Made by a program: the position numbers and the translations under genes. The notes beneath the pieces were generated by a model that worked only from the letters and a program-made list of their open reading frames with translations, had not been told where the DNA came from and ran no database searches. From the NCBI GenBank assembly GCA_009993605.1, contig JAACTB010000007.1, forward strand, positions 186,001 through 250,000: a stretch of 64,000 nt of DNA, written 5' to 3'. Positions 8,964 through 18,735 of this stretch are shown piece after piece. Source of the DNA: Erythrobacter sp. Lineage in GTDB: Bacteria; Pseudomonadota; Alphaproteobacteria; Sphingomonadales; Sphingomonadaceae. The first letter of the stretch is position 1; every line of letters begins with the position of its first letter.

Positions 8964-10163
8964 CTAGCGATAGAGCAACAGTCCCTCGATCTCTTCACGC
9001 CATTGCGCTTCGTCCGCGCTTGCCAGTCGGTCGAGATCGTCCGGCGCGGCCTTTCCGTCCTCGACCCATTCGCGCAAGCTCGGGCCGCCGTTGATGACGT
9101 CGATAGCGAGCCTTTGCAGCTCGTATTCGTAGGGAAAGTCGCGCCAAATGTCGTAATCGGGATACAGCCGCCGGATCGCCTTGAAGGCCAGCGCCTGCAA
9201 GCGCCAGGGGCGGAACGCGGCGTGATCGTAGAACGGCCCTTCCGCGTGGATCATCAGCCCATTGCACAGCTGGCCCGCGTGTTTGTGGAAGGTCGGCTCG
9301 AACCAGCATTCGCGGATCGCGCAGCCAGTCAGCCAGTCGGGCGCCATCCGCTCCATTTCGACCAGCACGGCCTTGGCGTCCACGTCCGGCGCGCCGAACA
9401 GTACTTCGAGCGGGCGCGTGGTACCCCTTCCCTCGCTCAGATTGGTCCCCTCCAGCATGACCGTTCCGGCATAGGCGCGCGCCATGTTCACATTGGCGGC
9501 GTTGGGCGAGGGATTGATCCAGACGCGATCCTGCGGCCAGCCATGTCCGGAGCCCCCGGGCTGCCAGCCTTCCATTTCGATCACGCGATAATCGACGTCG
9601 AGCCCAAAATGCCGGACGAACCAATGCCCCATCTCGCCCAGCGTCAGGCCATGGCGCATCGGCATCGGCGCAGCGCCGACGAAGCTTTCCTGGCCCGGCA
9701 CGAGCAGCGTGCCTTCCACCGGCCGCCCCGCCGGATTGGGACGATCCAGCACCCAGACGCTCTTATCGTGCTTCGCCGCTTCTTCGAGCAGATAGAGCAG
9801 CGTCGTCACGAAGGTGTAGATACGGCAGCCGAGATCCTGGAGGTCGAACAGAAAGACGTCCGCGCTCGACATCATCTGGCCGGTTGGGCGTCGCACCTCG
9901 CCATAGAGGCTGAAGACGGGGATGCCGTATTGCGGATCGGTCTCGTCCGCGGTTTCGACCATATTGTCCTGCTTGTCGCCCTTCAGCCCATGCTGCGGGC
10001 CGAAGGCGCTGGTGACGTTGACGCCCGCCGCGATCAGCGCATCGAGGCTGTGCGACAGATCCTCGGTCACGGAGGCGGGATGCGCAACGAGCGCCACGCG
10101 CTTGCGTTCGAGCGGTCGGCGGAGTTCTGGGTCGGCGAGGAGCCGGTCGATACCGAATTTCAT
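8964..10163 (-). CDS. namZ: Exo-beta-N-acetylmuramidase NamZ-like protein (DUF1343)
   Basis: A 399-residue DUF1343 protein. Members related to NamZ release terminal N-acetylmuramic acid from peptidoglycan fragments, so a role in cell-wall recycling is likely. Recognisable family segments are ALVAHPASVTED, FGPQHGLKGDKQDN, SLYGEVRRPT, LFDLQDLGCRIYT, WVLDRPNPAGR and the AYAGTVMLEGTNLSEGRGTT block. The start at 10163 (ATG) overlaps the stop of the upstream gene as ATGA, so the two are translationally coupled; the open frame extends further upstream but only inside that gene. I see no clear signal peptide, so the enzyme may act in the cytoplasm. Confidence 0.85.
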   Translation of the reverse strand: MKFGIDRLLADPELRRPLERKRVALVAHPASVTEDLSHSLDALIAAGVNVTSAFGPQHGLKGDKQDNMVETADETDPQYGIPVFSLYGEVRRPTGQMMSSADVFLFDLQDLGCRIYTFVTTLLYLLEEAAKHDKSVWVLDRPNPAGRPVEGTLLVPGQESFVGAAPMPMRHGLTLGEMGHWFVRHFGLDVDYRVIEMEGWQPGGSGHGWPQDRVWINPSPNAANVNMARAYAGTVMLEGTNLSEGRGTTRPLEVLFGAPDVDAKAVLVEMERMAPDWLTGCAIRECWFEPTFHKHAGQLCNGLMIHAEGPFYDHAAFRPWRLQALAFKAIRRLYPDYDIWRDFPYEYELQRLAIDVINGGPSLREWVEDGKAAPDDLDRLASADEAQWREEIEGLLLYR

Positions 10164-10696
10164 AACGAAACGGGTGGCGCAAGCGTCGCGGCGAAGCAAG
10201 TGCGATGGTGGAAGTCGGGATCGCCGGGCGGATGAGCGAGTGCCCAGAAGCTCTTGGTTCCTCCCGCCTCCTCGATGACCGCGCTGATCGCGAGCGCGCC
10301 CGAGGGGACCCCGCGGCGCGGAATCGCCACGTCCAGGATCGCGAGGCCGGAGCGCCCGCCGCGCCACGAGATCGTGGGCTGGGGCGTCACCGCTCTCTCC
10401 CGCATCCCTTGGCGATATCCGTCGAAATCGTAGGCCGCCCAGGCTTCGGACGGCGCGAAGTTGAACTCGGCGTAGGAGGGCCCGTCGCCGCAGAACAGTT
10501 CGAAACAGGTCGTCCGCCACAATTCATCCGTGCGCCTGCGTCCGGCGAAGGGCGGCACCACGATCGCGACCGCGCCCTCGATCCGCCAGCGCGCCTGAAG
10601 CAAGTGTCGGTCCTTTTGCGAAACCGAAGCGGCGATCCGCGTGACCTCACGCGGCGGAAAGGCGGGATGCGGGATCAATTCCAGCGTTTGCACCAC
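10160..10696 (-). CDS. DOMON-like domain protein
   Basis: A 178-residue protein rich in predicted beta-strands. It matches the style of DOMON-like domain proteins seen beside cell-wall or sugar genes in sphingomonads. Conspicuous segments are [50 protein letters not shown] and [14 protein letters not shown]. No ATG is available; GTG at 10696 or 10693 must serve as start, with GGGGGA just upstream. It overlaps namZ by four bases (ATGA), suggesting an operon and possibly a carbohydrate-related function. The molecular role is unknown. Confidence 0.65.
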   Translation of the reverse strand: MVQTLELIPHPAFPPREVTRIAASVSQKDRHLLQARWRIEGAVAIVVPPFAGRRRTDELWRTTCFELFCGDGPSYAEFNFAPSEAWAAYDFDGYRQGMRERAVTPQPTISWRGGRSGLAILDVAIPRRGVPSGALAISAVIEEAGGTKSFWALAHPPGDPDFHHRTCFAATLAPPVSL

Positions 10697-10737
10697 TCTT
10701 CCCCCGTGCTTGGCCCCATGCTAGCGCGGCGCCCGTC

Positions 10738-11967
10738 ATGAGCAGCTACACATCCGATCTCCTGCGCGTCCTCGACGAGCGCGGCTACATCCATCAGACC
10801 ACCGATGCCGAAGGCCTCGATGCCCTCGCCGCGAAAGAGATCGTGCCTGGCTATATCGGTTTCGATGCCACCGCGCCAAGCCTGCATGTCGGATCGCTGG
10901 TGCAGATCATGATGCTGCGCCGCCTGCAACAGGCGGGGCACAAGCCGGTCGTGCTGATGGGCGGCGGGACCACGCGGATCGGCGATCCGACCGGGCGCGA
11001 CGAAAGTCGCAAGATGCTGACCGATCAGGCGATCGCGAACAATATCACGGGTATTCGCACCGTCTTCGAGAAACTGCTGACATTCGGCGACGGGCCGACC
11101 GATGCCGTGTTGGTCGACAATCAGGACTGGCTCGGCGAGCTCGGCTATATCGAGTTGCTTCAAGAAGTCGGCCCGCACTTCACCGTCAACCGGATGCTGA
11201 CCTTCGATTCGGTCCGATTGCGGCTCGAACGCGAACAGCCGATGACGTTTCTCGAATTCAATTACATGATCCTTCAGGGCTACGATTTCCGCCACATGGC
11301 GAAGGATATGGGCGTGCGCCTTCAGATGGGCGGCAGCGACCAGTGGGGCAATATCGTCAACGGGGTCGAGCTGGGGCGCCGGATGGATCAGGCCGAACTG
11401 TTCGGCCTTACCACCCCGCTGCTGACCACGGCTGACGGAAAGAAGATGGGCAAGACCGCCGCGGGCGCGGTCTGGTTGAACGAGGCGCAGCTGCCGAATT
11501 ACGATTTCTGGCAATTCTGGCGCAACACCGACGATCGCGATGTAGGGCGTTTCCTGCGCCTGTTTACCGACATGCCATTGGACGAGATCGCGCGGCTCGA
11601 AGCGCTCGAAGGGGCGGAGATCAACACGGCCAAGATCGCGCTGGCCAATGCGGTCACCGCGCTGGTGCGGGGAAAGGACGCGGCGCGCACGGCGGAGGCG
11701 ACTGCCTCCGAGACCTTTACCGGCGGCGGATCGGGCGAGGATTTGCCCGCGCTCGATATCGGTCCCGATGGTGTCCGCATCGGCGCGGCTCTCACCGAAC
11801 TCGGCTTCACGGCCTCCAATGGCGAGGCGAAGCGCAAGCTGGCCGAGGGCGCGGTCAAGATCGATGGCGAGACCATCACCGACCCGGGCCATCTCGTGAT
11901 TCTGCCCCCGGGCGAGCAGGCGCGGCTCAGCCTCGGCAAGAAGAAACATGCGATCATCCGCGCCTGA
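10738..11967 (+). CDS. tyrS: Tyrosyl-tRNA synthetase
   Basis: A 409-residue class I aminoacyl-tRNA synthetase that charges tRNA-Tyr. The HIGH-type signature is LHVGS (in [10 protein letters not shown], about residue 40–44). The tyrosine-binding segment QGYDFRHM and the KMSKS-type loop KKMGKTAAG (about residue 230) are present. The C-terminal 60–70 residues form an S4-like RNA-binding domain ([19 protein letters not shown]). Length is usual for bacterial TyrS. It is divergent from the DOMON-like gene with a 41-base gap. Confidence 0.96.
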   Translation: MSSYTSDLLRVLDERGYIHQTTDAEGLDALAAKEIVPGYIGFDATAPSLHVGSLVQIMMLRRLQQAGHKPVVLMGGGTTRIGDPTGRDESRKMLTDQAIANNITGIRTVFEKLLTFGDGPTDAVLVDNQDWLGELGYIELLQEVGPHFTVNRMLTFDSVRLRLEREQPMTFLEFNYMILQGYDFRHMAKDMGVRLQMGGSDQWGNIVNGVELGRRMDQAELFGLTTPLLTTADGKKMGKTAAGAVWLNEAQLPNYDFWQFWRNTDDRDVGRFLRLFTDMPLDEIARLEALEGAEINTAKIALANAVTALVRGKDAARTAEATASETFTGGGSGEDLPALDIGPDGVRIGAALTELGFTASNGEAKRKLAEGAVKIDGETITDPGHLVILPPGEQARLSLGKKKHAIIRA

Positions 11968-12092
11968 GCGGCGACGGGACGAGCGCTCAAGGGCCTATCT
12001 TCGCTCTGTGTTTTACGTTTCGTCAGCCTTTCTCGGATAAATATCGGCCTTCCCCCGGGTCGTCCGGGTCTTTCATCGGAGGGTCCAAATCC

Positions 12093-12431
12093 ATGTCTGC
12101 CGGAGCCCAGCTCAGCGTGACCGACCTGCGGCGCATGGCGCGCCATCCGGTCGACCATCCTGTGATCGCGGAACATTATCGCGATGGCGACGTGCGGATG
12201 CATATCGCGAATATCTCCGCCAACGGCTTCATGATCGACGATGCCCGGCAGAACGAACGCGGCGATCGCGTAATCGTCCGGCTGCCTGTGATCGGCCGGA
12301 TCGAAGCCTATTGCATTTGGAGCCGCGACAATCGCGCGGGCTATCAGTTCGAGCGAATCCTCAGGATCGACGATTTCCTGGCCATGATCGACACGCTCCA
12401 GCCCAATCCGCGCCTGCGCAAGCTGCGCTGA
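12093..12431 (+). CDS. PilZ domain protein
   Basis: A 112-residue protein consisting of a single PilZ-like domain. The segment RRMARHPVDHP near the N-terminus and NISANGFMI about 30 residues later correspond to the R-rich switch and the (D/N)xSxxG motif that bind cyclic di-GMP. The first motif is not a perfect RxxxR pair, so binding is plausible but unproven. A strong GGAGGG Shine–Dalgarno precedes the ATG. Single-domain PilZ proteins usually act as adaptors for motility or polysaccharide export; nothing nearby identifies the target. Confidence 0.75.
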   Translation: MSAGAQLSVTDLRRMARHPVDHPVIAEHYRDGDVRMHIANISANGFMIDDARQNERGDRVIVRLPVIGRIEAYCIWSRDNRAGYQFERILRIDDFLAMIDTLQPNPRLRKLR

Positions 12432-12517
12432 CGATCGACCCCCGTGACAAGTCCGGCGCGTGAGCCGGACAGGCGAACTTGCTTTGCAAGGCGCGTCGGC
12501 TTTGCCAATGCGCACAT

Positions 12518-13834
12518 GTGAGCTTTACCGAACACACCGCCGCGATCGATCCGGACACCTCGCCGCTCCGCATCCACAATTTTCGCGCCTATCTCGTCGC
12601 GCGCTTCGCGATGGTGATCGGCCAGTATGCGATGATCCTGATCATCGGCTGGCAGACCTACACGATTTCGCGCGAAAGCGGGATGGACGCCTTTGCCGCT
12701 TCGGGGCAGCTTGCGCTGATCGGCCTGTTGCAGTTCCTGCCCCTGTTCGTGCTCTCGCCCTTTTCCGGGCTCGCGGCGGACAGGTTCAACCGCAAGACCG
12801 TCGCGCGGCTGACGATCCTGCTCCAGTTGGCTGGTGCGCTCATCCTCGCCTGGCTGACCTGGACGGGAGAGCTGCGGCTTTCCTCGCTCTTCGCGGTCGC
12901 GGTCCTGCTGGGAATCGTGCGCGCCTTCAACGGCCCGGCCCTGTCCGCGCTCGCTCCCAATCTCGTACCCAAGCCGATCCTGCCCAACGCCATCGCCCTG
13001 TCGTCGATCGCATGGCAGACCGGCATGATCGTCGGCCCGGCCGTGGGCGGATATGCCTACGACCAGGCGCCAGCCCTCCCCTATGCGATCGCCAGCGTGC
13101 TGTTCCTCGTCGCGATCATTGCCATCAGCACGATCGGAAAGGTGCCGCGATCGCCGATCACCGGGGCGCAGCGGCCGATTGGACAAGTTATCGACGGGTG
13201 GCGCTACGTCATTCGCAACAAGATGGTGCTCGGCGCGATCACGCTCGACCTGATGGCGGTGTTCCTCGCCGGTGCGACCGCGCTGTTTCCACCCTTCGCC
13301 TACGACATCCTTCAGGTCGGAGAGACGGGCCTCGCGCAATTGGCAGCGGCGCCCGCCGTGGGTGCGGCGGTCACCGCAATGTGGTTCAGTTTCCGCCCGC
13401 TCAAGACCAATGTCGGTCCGAAAATGCTTCGGGCGGTCGCCGTCTTCGGCCTCGCCACCATCGTCTTCGGCCTGTCGCGCTCGATGCCGCTATCGCTTGC
13501 CATGCTGGTGATCGTGGGCGCGGCGGATATGTTCAGCGTCTATATCCGCCAATCCCTGATCCAATTGCACACGCCAGACGACAAGCGCGGGCGCGTCTCC
13601 TCCGCCAGCTTGCTGACGATCAGCGCCTCCAACGAAGGGGGCGATGCGTTTTCGGGCTTCCTCGCCAGCGTGTTCGGCCCTGCCCTCGCCGTGGTCGCTG
13701 GCGGGATCGGGGCGATCGTGACAGTCGCACTGTGGGCGCGCATTTTTCCGGTCCTGCGGACGACTAGGACCTTCGACCCTCCCCAGGAGTTGGTGGAGGA
13801 AACCCCCGAAGAAAAGCTCCAGGAGCGTATCTGA
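12518..13834 (+). CDS. MFS transporter (multidrug/EntS-like)
   Basis: A polytopic major facilitator superfamily protein of about 438 residues with roughly 12 hydrophobic segments. The loop between helices 2 and 3 contains the family signature in a form [15 protein letters not shown]. Segments such as [11 protein letters not shown] and [11 protein letters not shown] resemble the MFS_3/EntS-type exporters. The GTG at 12518 (read as [11 protein letters not shown]) is the preferred start; there is no ATG until inside the first helix. Its TGA stop overlaps the ATG of cysK, so the two are coupled. The substrate cannot be read from sequence. Confidence 0.83.
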   Translation: MSFTEHTAAIDPDTSPLRIHNFRAYLVARFAMVIGQYAMILIIGWQTYTISRESGMDAFAASGQLALIGLLQFLPLFVLSPFSGLAADRFNRKTVARLTILLQLAGALILAWLTWTGELRLSSLFAVAVLLGIVRAFNGPALSALAPNLVPKPILPNAIALSSIAWQTGMIVGPAVGGYAYDQAPALPYAIASVLFLVAIIAISTIGKVPRSPITGAQRPIGQVIDGWRYVIRNKMVLGAITLDLMAVFLAGATALFPPFAYDILQVGETGLAQLAAAPAVGAAVTAMWFSFRPLKTNVGPKMLRAVAVFGLATIVFGLSRSMPLSLAMLVIVGAADMFSVYIRQSLIQLHTPDDKRGRVSSASLLTISASNEGGDAFSGFLASVFGPALAVVAGGIGAIVTVALWARIFPVLRTTRTFDPPQELVEETPEEKLQERI

Positions 13835-14754
13835 TGAAAGCCCAATCCGTCCTCGAAACCATCGGCAATACGCCGCATATCCGCCTTTCGCGTCTTTTCC
13901 CCAACCACGAGGTGTGGGTGAAGAGCGAGCGCGCAAATCCCGGCGGATCGATCAAGGACCGCATCGGCCTGGCCATGGTCGAAGACGCGGAAAAGGCCGG
14001 CAAGCTAAAGCCCGGTGGGACGATCATCGAACCGACCAGCGGCAATACCGGCATCGGCCTCGCCATGGCGGCGGCGGTCAAGGGCTACAAACTCGTGCTG
14101 GTCATGCCCGAAAGCATGAGCGTCGAGCGCCGCCGCCTGATGCTTGCCTATGGCGCCAGTTTCGACCTGACGCCCAAGGAAGGCGGAATGAAGGGCGCGA
14201 TCGCGCGCGCGCAGGAATTGGTGAAGGAAACCGATGGTGCCTGGATGCCGAGCCAGTTCGACAATGAATCGAACTGGAAAGTCCATGTCCGCACCACGGC
14301 GGAGGAAATCTACGAGGATTTCAAGGACAACCCCATCGACGTGATGATCACCGGCGTCGGCACCGGCGGCCACCTCACCGGCTGCGCCGAAGTGCTGAAA
14401 GAACGCTGGAGCGGCTTCAAGGCCTATGCGGTCGAGCCAGCAGGATCGCCCGTCATCAGCGGCGGCCAACCGGGCCCGCACCCTATTCAGGGCATCGGCG
14501 CTGGCTTCGTGCCGGAGAACCTGCACACTCAGGCGATCGACGGCGCCATCCAGGTCGATCCCGAGGACGCCAAAGAGATGGCGCGCCAGTGCGCGGCCAA
14601 GGAAGGCCTTCTCGTTGGCATTTCCAGCGGCGCGACTCTCGCTGCGATCAAGCAGAAGCTCGGCGAACTCGATGCGGGCGCGCGCGTGATGGGGTTCAAT
14701 TACGACACCGGGGAACGCTATCTCTCGGTGCCGGACTTCCTGCCGACGGAGTAA
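13834..14754 (+). CDS. cysK: Cysteine synthase A (O-acetylserine sulfhydrylase)
   Basis: A 306-residue fold-type II PLP enzyme that makes L-cysteine from O-acetylserine and sulfide. The PLP lysine lies in [11 protein letters not shown] (near residue 42), the substrate loop is PTSGNTGIG, and the phosphate-binding loop is [10 protein letters not shown]. The C-terminal segment [11 protein letters not shown] is typical of CysK. Translation is coupled to the upstream MFS gene by a one-base stop/start overlap. A strong rho-independent terminator follows 38 bases after the stop. Confidence 0.95.
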   Translation: MKAQSVLETIGNTPHIRLSRLFPNHEVWVKSERANPGGSIKDRIGLAMVEDAEKAGKLKPGGTIIEPTSGNTGIGLAMAAAVKGYKLVLVMPESMSVERRRLMLAYGASFDLTPKEGGMKGAIARAQELVKETDGAWMPSQFDNESNWKVHVRTTAEEIYEDFKDNPIDVMITGVGTGGHLTGCAEVLKERWSGFKAYAVEPAGSPVISGGQPGPHPIQGIGAGFVPENLHTQAIDGAIQVDPEDAKEMARQCAAKEGLLVGISSGATLAAIKQKLGELDAGARVMGFNYDTGERYLSVPDFLPTE

Positions 14755-14791
14755 GCGCTTCGGCGTTGCGGAAGCCCGAAGAGCGAAAACG

Positions 14792-14827
14792 AAAAGCCGC
14801 TCCGGTTCGGAGTCGGAGCGGCTTTTT
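14792..14827. terminator. Bidirectional rho-independent terminator
   Basis: A perfect 13-base inverted repeat (AAAAGCCGCTCCG / CGGAGCGGCTTTT) encloses a 9-base loop and ends in TTTTT on the plus strand and AAAA on the other side. It sits between converging cysK and the acyl-CoA dehydrogenase gene and should stop both transcripts. Confidence 0.9.
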
Positions 14828-14845
14828 GATCTTTCGGCAAAGACG

Positions 14846-16651
14846 TCAAGCGGCGGTAGCGAAAGCCTCTTCGCCCAGTGCCATCAGGCTGTCCGATCCG
14901 GCCTCGAGCTTGCGCCGAAGGGCGCCGGCATCGGGGAGATAGCGGTCCATATAGTAACGCGCCGTCGCCAGCTTGGCTTCGTAGAACGCCTTGTCGTCCC
15001 CGCCATCCTTCAGCTTCTGCGCCGCGACCTTCGCCATGCGCAGCCACATCCAGCCGATCGAGACGATGCCCATGATGTGCATATAGTGATGCGCACCGGC
15101 ACCCAGATGGTTGGGGTTCTGCATCGCGTTCTGCATGAACCACATCGTGGCAGCCTGCTGCTGGCCCAATGCCTTCTCAAGCTGCTCGGCAAGCGGAGCG
15201 AGGGTCTCGTCCGACTTCGCGGCGGCGATATCCTCGCCCATCGTCTTGAAAAAAGCCTGGATCGCCGCGCCGCCCTTCTGGGCTAGTTTGCGACCGCACA
15301 GGTCCATCGCCTGCACGCCGTTGGTGCCTTCGTAAATCTGGGCGATGCGCGCGTCGCGCACGAACTGGCTCATCCCCCATTCCTCGATATAGCCGTGACC
15401 GCCATAGACCTGCTGCATATTGGTCGCGACCTCGTACCCCTTGTCGGTGCCGTAGCCCTTGATGACGGGGGTCAGGAGGCCGATCAGCTGGTCGGCCTGT
15501 TCGCGCTCTTCCTCGGTCTGGGCGCTATGGGTCAGGTCGACCTGCAACGCGCCCCACAGGCACAGCATACGGAAGCCTTCGGTGAAGGCCTTTGCATCCA
15601 TCAGCATCCGGCGCACGTCGGCGTGGACGAAGATCGGATCGGCCTGCGCCTCGGGCTCGGCCGGGCCGGTCAGCGCGCGGCCCTGACGCCGATCGAGGGC
15701 GTAGGTGACCGCGTTCTGATAGGCGACTTCGGCCTGGCTCAAACCCTGGATACCGACGCCGAGGCGCGCGGCGTTCATCATGATGAACATGGCGGCGAGG
15801 CCTTTGTTCTCCTCGCCAACCAGCCAGCCCTTGGCGCCGTCGTAATTGAGAACGCAGGTTGCGTTGCCGTGAATGCCCATCTTGTGTTCGATCGATCCGC
15901 AGACGACGCCATTGCGTTCGCCGAGCGATCCATCATCGTTGACGAGGAATTTCGGCACTACGAACAGCGAGATACCCTTGGTGCTGTCCGGCGCACCGGG
16001 CGTCTTGGCGAGGACGAGGTGGATGATGTTGTCCGCCATGTCGTGCTCGCCGGCGGAGATGAAGATCTTGGTTCCGGTGATCGCATAGCCGCCATCGGCC
16101 TGCGGTTCGGCCTTGGTACGGATCATCCCCAGATCGGTGCCGCAATGCGGCTCCGTCAGGTTCATCGTTCCGGTCCATTCATTGGAGATCATCTTCGGGA
16201 GATATTTCTCCTTCTGCTCCTGCGAACCCTTGGCGAGGAGAGCGGAGACGGCACCATTGGTCAGGCCAGGATACATGCCGAACGCTTGATTGGCGCTCGA
16301 CACGAACTCCTCGAACGCGAAGCCGAGAACGTGGGGCATGCCCTGCCCGCCGAATTCCTCGGGCTGCGACAGCGTGCTCCAGCCCGCTTCACGGAACTGG
16401 TCGAACGCCTGCTTGAAGCCCTTGGGGGTGGTCACCGAACCGTCTTCATGGCGCGTGCAGCCTTCCTGGTCACCCGACAGGTTGAGCGGAGCGAGAACCT
16501 CGGCGCAGAATTTCCCACCTTCGGACAGGACCGCATCGGTCACGTCCGGGCTCGCCATCTCGAAGCCCGGCAGATTGCCGTAGCTGGCCAAATCCAGCAC
16601 TTCGTTGACGATGAAGCGCGCATCGCGGGTCGGGGCGGTATAGGTGGGCAT
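14846..16651 (-). CDS. Acyl-CoA dehydrogenase (long, with extra C-terminal domain)
   Basis: A 601-residue FAD-dependent acyl-CoA dehydrogenase that introduces the alpha-beta double bond in beta-oxidation. Conserved segments include MNLTEPHCGTDLG (acyl-CoA binding), YAITGTKIFISAGEHD, and QQVYGGHGYIEEWGM. IAQIYEGTNGVQAMDL holds the likely catalytic glutamate. Its length exceeds the 380–400 residues of the short-chain enzymes because of an added C-terminal helical region of about 120 residues, as in the 590–600-residue subfamily. The downstream side has a strong terminator; a MerR regulator lies directly upstream on the same strand. Confidence 0.92.
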   Translation of the reverse strand: MPTYTAPTRDARFIVNEVLDLASYGNLPGFEMASPDVTDAVLSEGGKFCAEVLAPLNLSGDQEGCTRHEDGSVTTPKGFKQAFDQFREAGWSTLSQPEEFGGQGMPHVLGFAFEEFVSSANQAFGMYPGLTNGAVSALLAKGSQEQKEKYLPKMISNEWTGTMNLTEPHCGTDLGMIRTKAEPQADGGYAITGTKIFISAGEHDMADNIIHLVLAKTPGAPDSTKGISLFVVPKFLVNDDGSLGERNGVVCGSIEHKMGIHGNATCVLNYDGAKGWLVGEENKGLAAMFIMMNAARLGVGIQGLSQAEVAYQNAVTYALDRRQGRALTGPAEPEAQADPIFVHADVRRMLMDAKAFTEGFRMLCLWGALQVDLTHSAQTEEEREQADQLIGLLTPVIKGYGTDKGYEVATNMQQVYGGHGYIEEWGMSQFVRDARIAQIYEGTNGVQAMDLCGRKLAQKGGAAIQAFFKTMGEDIAAAKSDETLAPLAEQLEKALGQQQAATMWFMQNAMQNPNHLGAGAHHYMHIMGIVSIGWMWLRMAKVAAQKLKDGGDDKAFYEAKLATARYYMDRYLPDAGALRRKLEAGSDSLMALGEEAFATAA

Positions 16652-16697
16652 TGCGGGGTCCTTGAGCAGAGCGTTGGTTTGAAGGGGCTTGAAGCGA

Positions 16698-17147
16698 TCA
16701 GCCGTCGATCTCTTCGATGTGGTTGATGAAATCGGTCAATTCGGTGATCGAGCTGTCGATATCGGCGCGCTGGCTTTTCAGCTTCGCCACGTGCGCGCGG
16801 CATTTCTCGATCGTGACGCGGCGCTGTTCGACGCGGCCATCGCCCAGATCGTAGAGGTCGATCATTTCGCGAATCTCGGTCAGCGAGAAGCCGACATTCT
16901 TCGCCCGCATGATCCAGGCGAGCCGCGCGCGATCGCGCTTCGAATAGATACGCGTGAGCCCGACGCGCGACGGGGCGATCAAGCCCTCGTCCTCGTAAAA
17001 GCGCAAAGCGCGCGCTGTGCAATCGAACTCGGTCGTCAGGTCCGAGATCGAATAGCGTTCGCGCGCCAGAGCGTCGGGCCGGTCGAGCAGCGCACCGGAA
17101 TTGCCGGCGCGGCGCTGGAATTCGTCAATGTTCGGGTTTGCCGCCAT
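16698..17147 (-). CDS. MerR-family transcriptional regulator
   Basis: A 149-residue regulator with an N-terminal winged helix of MerR type ([20 protein letters not shown], residues about 32–51, then [10 protein letters not shown]) and a C-terminal coiled coil for dimerisation. It lacks the cysteine pattern of metal-sensing MerR proteins. Position immediately upstream of, and co-directional with, an acyl-CoA dehydrogenase suggests control of a fatty-acid or branched-chain catabolic gene, as for LiuR/PsrA-like MerR regulators. That role is inferred from context only. Confidence 0.85.
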   Translation of the reverse strand: MAANPNIDEFQRRAGNSGALLDRPDALARERYSISDLTTEFDCTARALRFYEDEGLIAPSRVGLTRIYSKRDRARLAWIMRAKNVGFSLTEIREMIDLYDLGDGRVEQRRVTIEKCRAHVAKLKSQRADIDSSITELTDFINHIEEIDG

Positions 17148-17203
17148 GCCAAGCGGTTTAGCAGCACCTTACGTAAGCGTCAAGCTTTGACGCATGGGAC
17201 AGG

Positions 17204-17581
17204 TCAGACGCGATGCAGCGATCCGTCCTCCAACCGGCGGTAAAAACAGGACGGCGCGCCGGTATGACAGGTCGGTCCCTGCGGACGGCAGCGCAGGACC
17301 AGCGCGTCCTGATCGCAATCGACTCGGATTTCCTCGACCTTCAAGACATGCCCTGAACTCTCGCCCTTCTTCCACAGTCGGCCGCGCGAGCGGGAATGGA
17401 AGTGCGCATAGCCGCTCGCGATCGTGGCATCGAGCGCCTCGCGATCCATGAAGGCGACCATCAGCACCTCCGCCGTCTCGGCATGGGTGACGACGGCGCT
17501 CAAAAAGCCGTTGCTATCGAATTTCGGCCGAAATTCAGAACCTTGCTCTCGCTGTTTCGGTTCGATTGGATCGGTGGTCAT
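17204..17581 (-). CDS. hisI: Phosphoribosyl-AMP cyclohydrolase
   Basis: A 125-residue enzyme for the third step of histidine biosynthesis, opening the purine ring of phosphoribosyl-AMP. Motifs are VAFMDREALDATI, AHFHSRSRGRLWKKGESSGH, VDCDQDALVL and a cysteine-rich metal site GPTCHTGAPSCF. The ATG at 17581 (MTTDPIEPK) is chosen because residues upstream look non-coding; the open frame extends 17 codons more. It stands alone, apart from other his genes. Confidence 0.93.
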   Translation of the reverse strand: MTTDPIEPKQREQGSEFRPKFDSNGFLSAVVTHAETAEVLMVAFMDREALDATIASGYAHFHSRSRGRLWKKGESSGHVLKVEEIRVDCDQDALVLRCRPQGPTCHTGAPSCFYRRLEDGSLHRV

Positions 17582-17873
17582 CTGGTGTTCCTGGGCAACC
17601 CGTGTTGCGCGACGGCAACAAATCTTCCGCAAAATTCGGCCTTACCATGTATTGCTGTTTGATGAACCCGCCATCGGTGAGATGTATGTCCTCGCAGCTC
17701 GCAAGGGCCGCCATCCCGAACGAAGGTGCCGCAGAACGCGCCATGGTTCAGGGGGGTCCCGATATCGCAGCCTGCCACATGGCACGGCGCGATCGGAAAC
17801 GATGAGGGATTGGATCCAAGGCGCATGCTGGGGGGCCGCGCCGGTCTCGCGAGAGAGGGTTCGCATTGATTCG

Positions 17874-18680
17874 TCACGTGGCGCCCGGATCCTTCGTGGA
17901 TCCGGGCGTTTCGCTTTGTGATGTAGCGCGCAGGTCGATCGCTTCGTCGAGCACGCGGGCAAAGCAGCAGATGGTCACGGACGCCGCGCCCGCCTTTTTC
18001 AACGCCGCCACGCACACGCCCGATGTCGCTCCGCTGGTGAGCACGTCGTCGACGAGAAAGACATGACGTCCATGCAGGCGAGCCACACGACGCGGATTGA
18101 CCGTCACCGCCCCTGACAGCACCCGGCGCCGCGCCTTCGCTCCCATCCCGCCCAGCGAAGGGGTGCGCCGGGTGCGGATCAGCCCGTCGACCATCAACCG
18201 GCCATGACCGAGCCGCTCGATCTCGCGCGCCAGCAATCCGGCCTGGTTGAAGCCGCGCTGCCACAGGCGCCAGCGATGGAGCGGCACGGGAATTATCAAG
18301 CGCTCTCCGGTCGCGGGCGGCAGCCGCGCAGCCATCAGTCGCGCCAGCATCGGCGCGAGCGCGATCCGCCCCCCGTGCTTCAACGCCAGAACGAGTTTGC
18401 GCGAGACGTCGTTATAGAGGGTCGCTGCCGCGATGCCGTCATGTCGTGGTGGCTTCGCAAGGCAGGGCGCGCAGATCGCGCCGTCTTCCGGCCCGCTTTC
18501 CCCGAACGGCCGCTGGCAGGTCCCGCAAGATGGGGCGGACGGGATCACCAGCTGGTCCCAACAATCGGCGCACAGCCCGACCTGGCTCGCGAGGCCCGCG
18601 CCGCACGCCGGGCAGCGAGGCGGATAGACGAGGTCCACCAGCGGCGAGAGCGTGTCGGCAAGAAGCGCGCGGGGCGTCAT
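17874..18680 (-). CDS. ComF family protein (double zinc ribbon / phosphoribosyltransferase)
   Basis: A 268-residue ComF-like protein. The N-terminal zinc-ribbon region has cysteine pairs in PPRCPACGAG and GLCADCWD, plus CGTCQRPFG and ICAPCLAKP. The C-terminal phosphoribosyltransferase domain carries RGFNQAGLLA and the PRPP-binding loop FLVDDVLTSGATS. ComF proteins assist DNA uptake in competent bacteria; the function elsewhere is uncertain. The ATG at 18680 is supported by the conserved start of the domain; the longer open frame upstream is antisense to the methyltransferase gene. Confidence 0.88.
   Translation of the reverse strand: MTPRALLADTLSPLVDLVYPPRCPACGAGLASQVGLCADCWDQLVIPSAPSCGTCQRPFGESGPEDGAICAPCLAKPPRHDGIAAATLYNDVSRKLVLALKHGGRIALAPMLARLMAARLPPATGERLIIPVPLHRWRLWQRGFNQAGLLAREIERLGHGRLMVDGLIRTRRTPSLGGMGAKARRRVLSGAVTVNPRRVARLHGRHVFLVDDVLTSGATSGVCVAALKKAGAASVTICCFARVLDEAIDLRATSQSETPGSTKDPGAT
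17883..17917 (+). other. Strong GC-rich hairpin at comF 3' end
   Basis: A perfect 10-base inverted repeat (GCCCGGATCC / GGATCCGGGC) with a 5-base loop, followed on the plus strand by GTTTCGCTTT. It overlaps the last codons of comF (minus strand). On the plus strand it resembles a terminator, yet I see no credible plus-strand gene in 17582–17882. That 290-base stretch otherwise holds only the presumed hisI promoter region. Confidence 0.5.
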
Positions 18681-18735
18681 GGGAGAAGTGCTGGACCGCT
18701 TGCGCCACGCTGGCAAGCACGGCAAGGCCTGTCGC

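Noticed and set aside
15395-16726. 443-codon plus-strand open frame opposite the acyl-CoA dehydrogenase
   Set aside because: Shadow of a gene with full catalytic motifs; no start signal or domain of its own.
17578-18264. Minus-strand open frame overlapping comF and the hisI upstream region
   Set aside because: It is out of frame with comF, has repetitive Arg/Pro/Ser composition and no family features.
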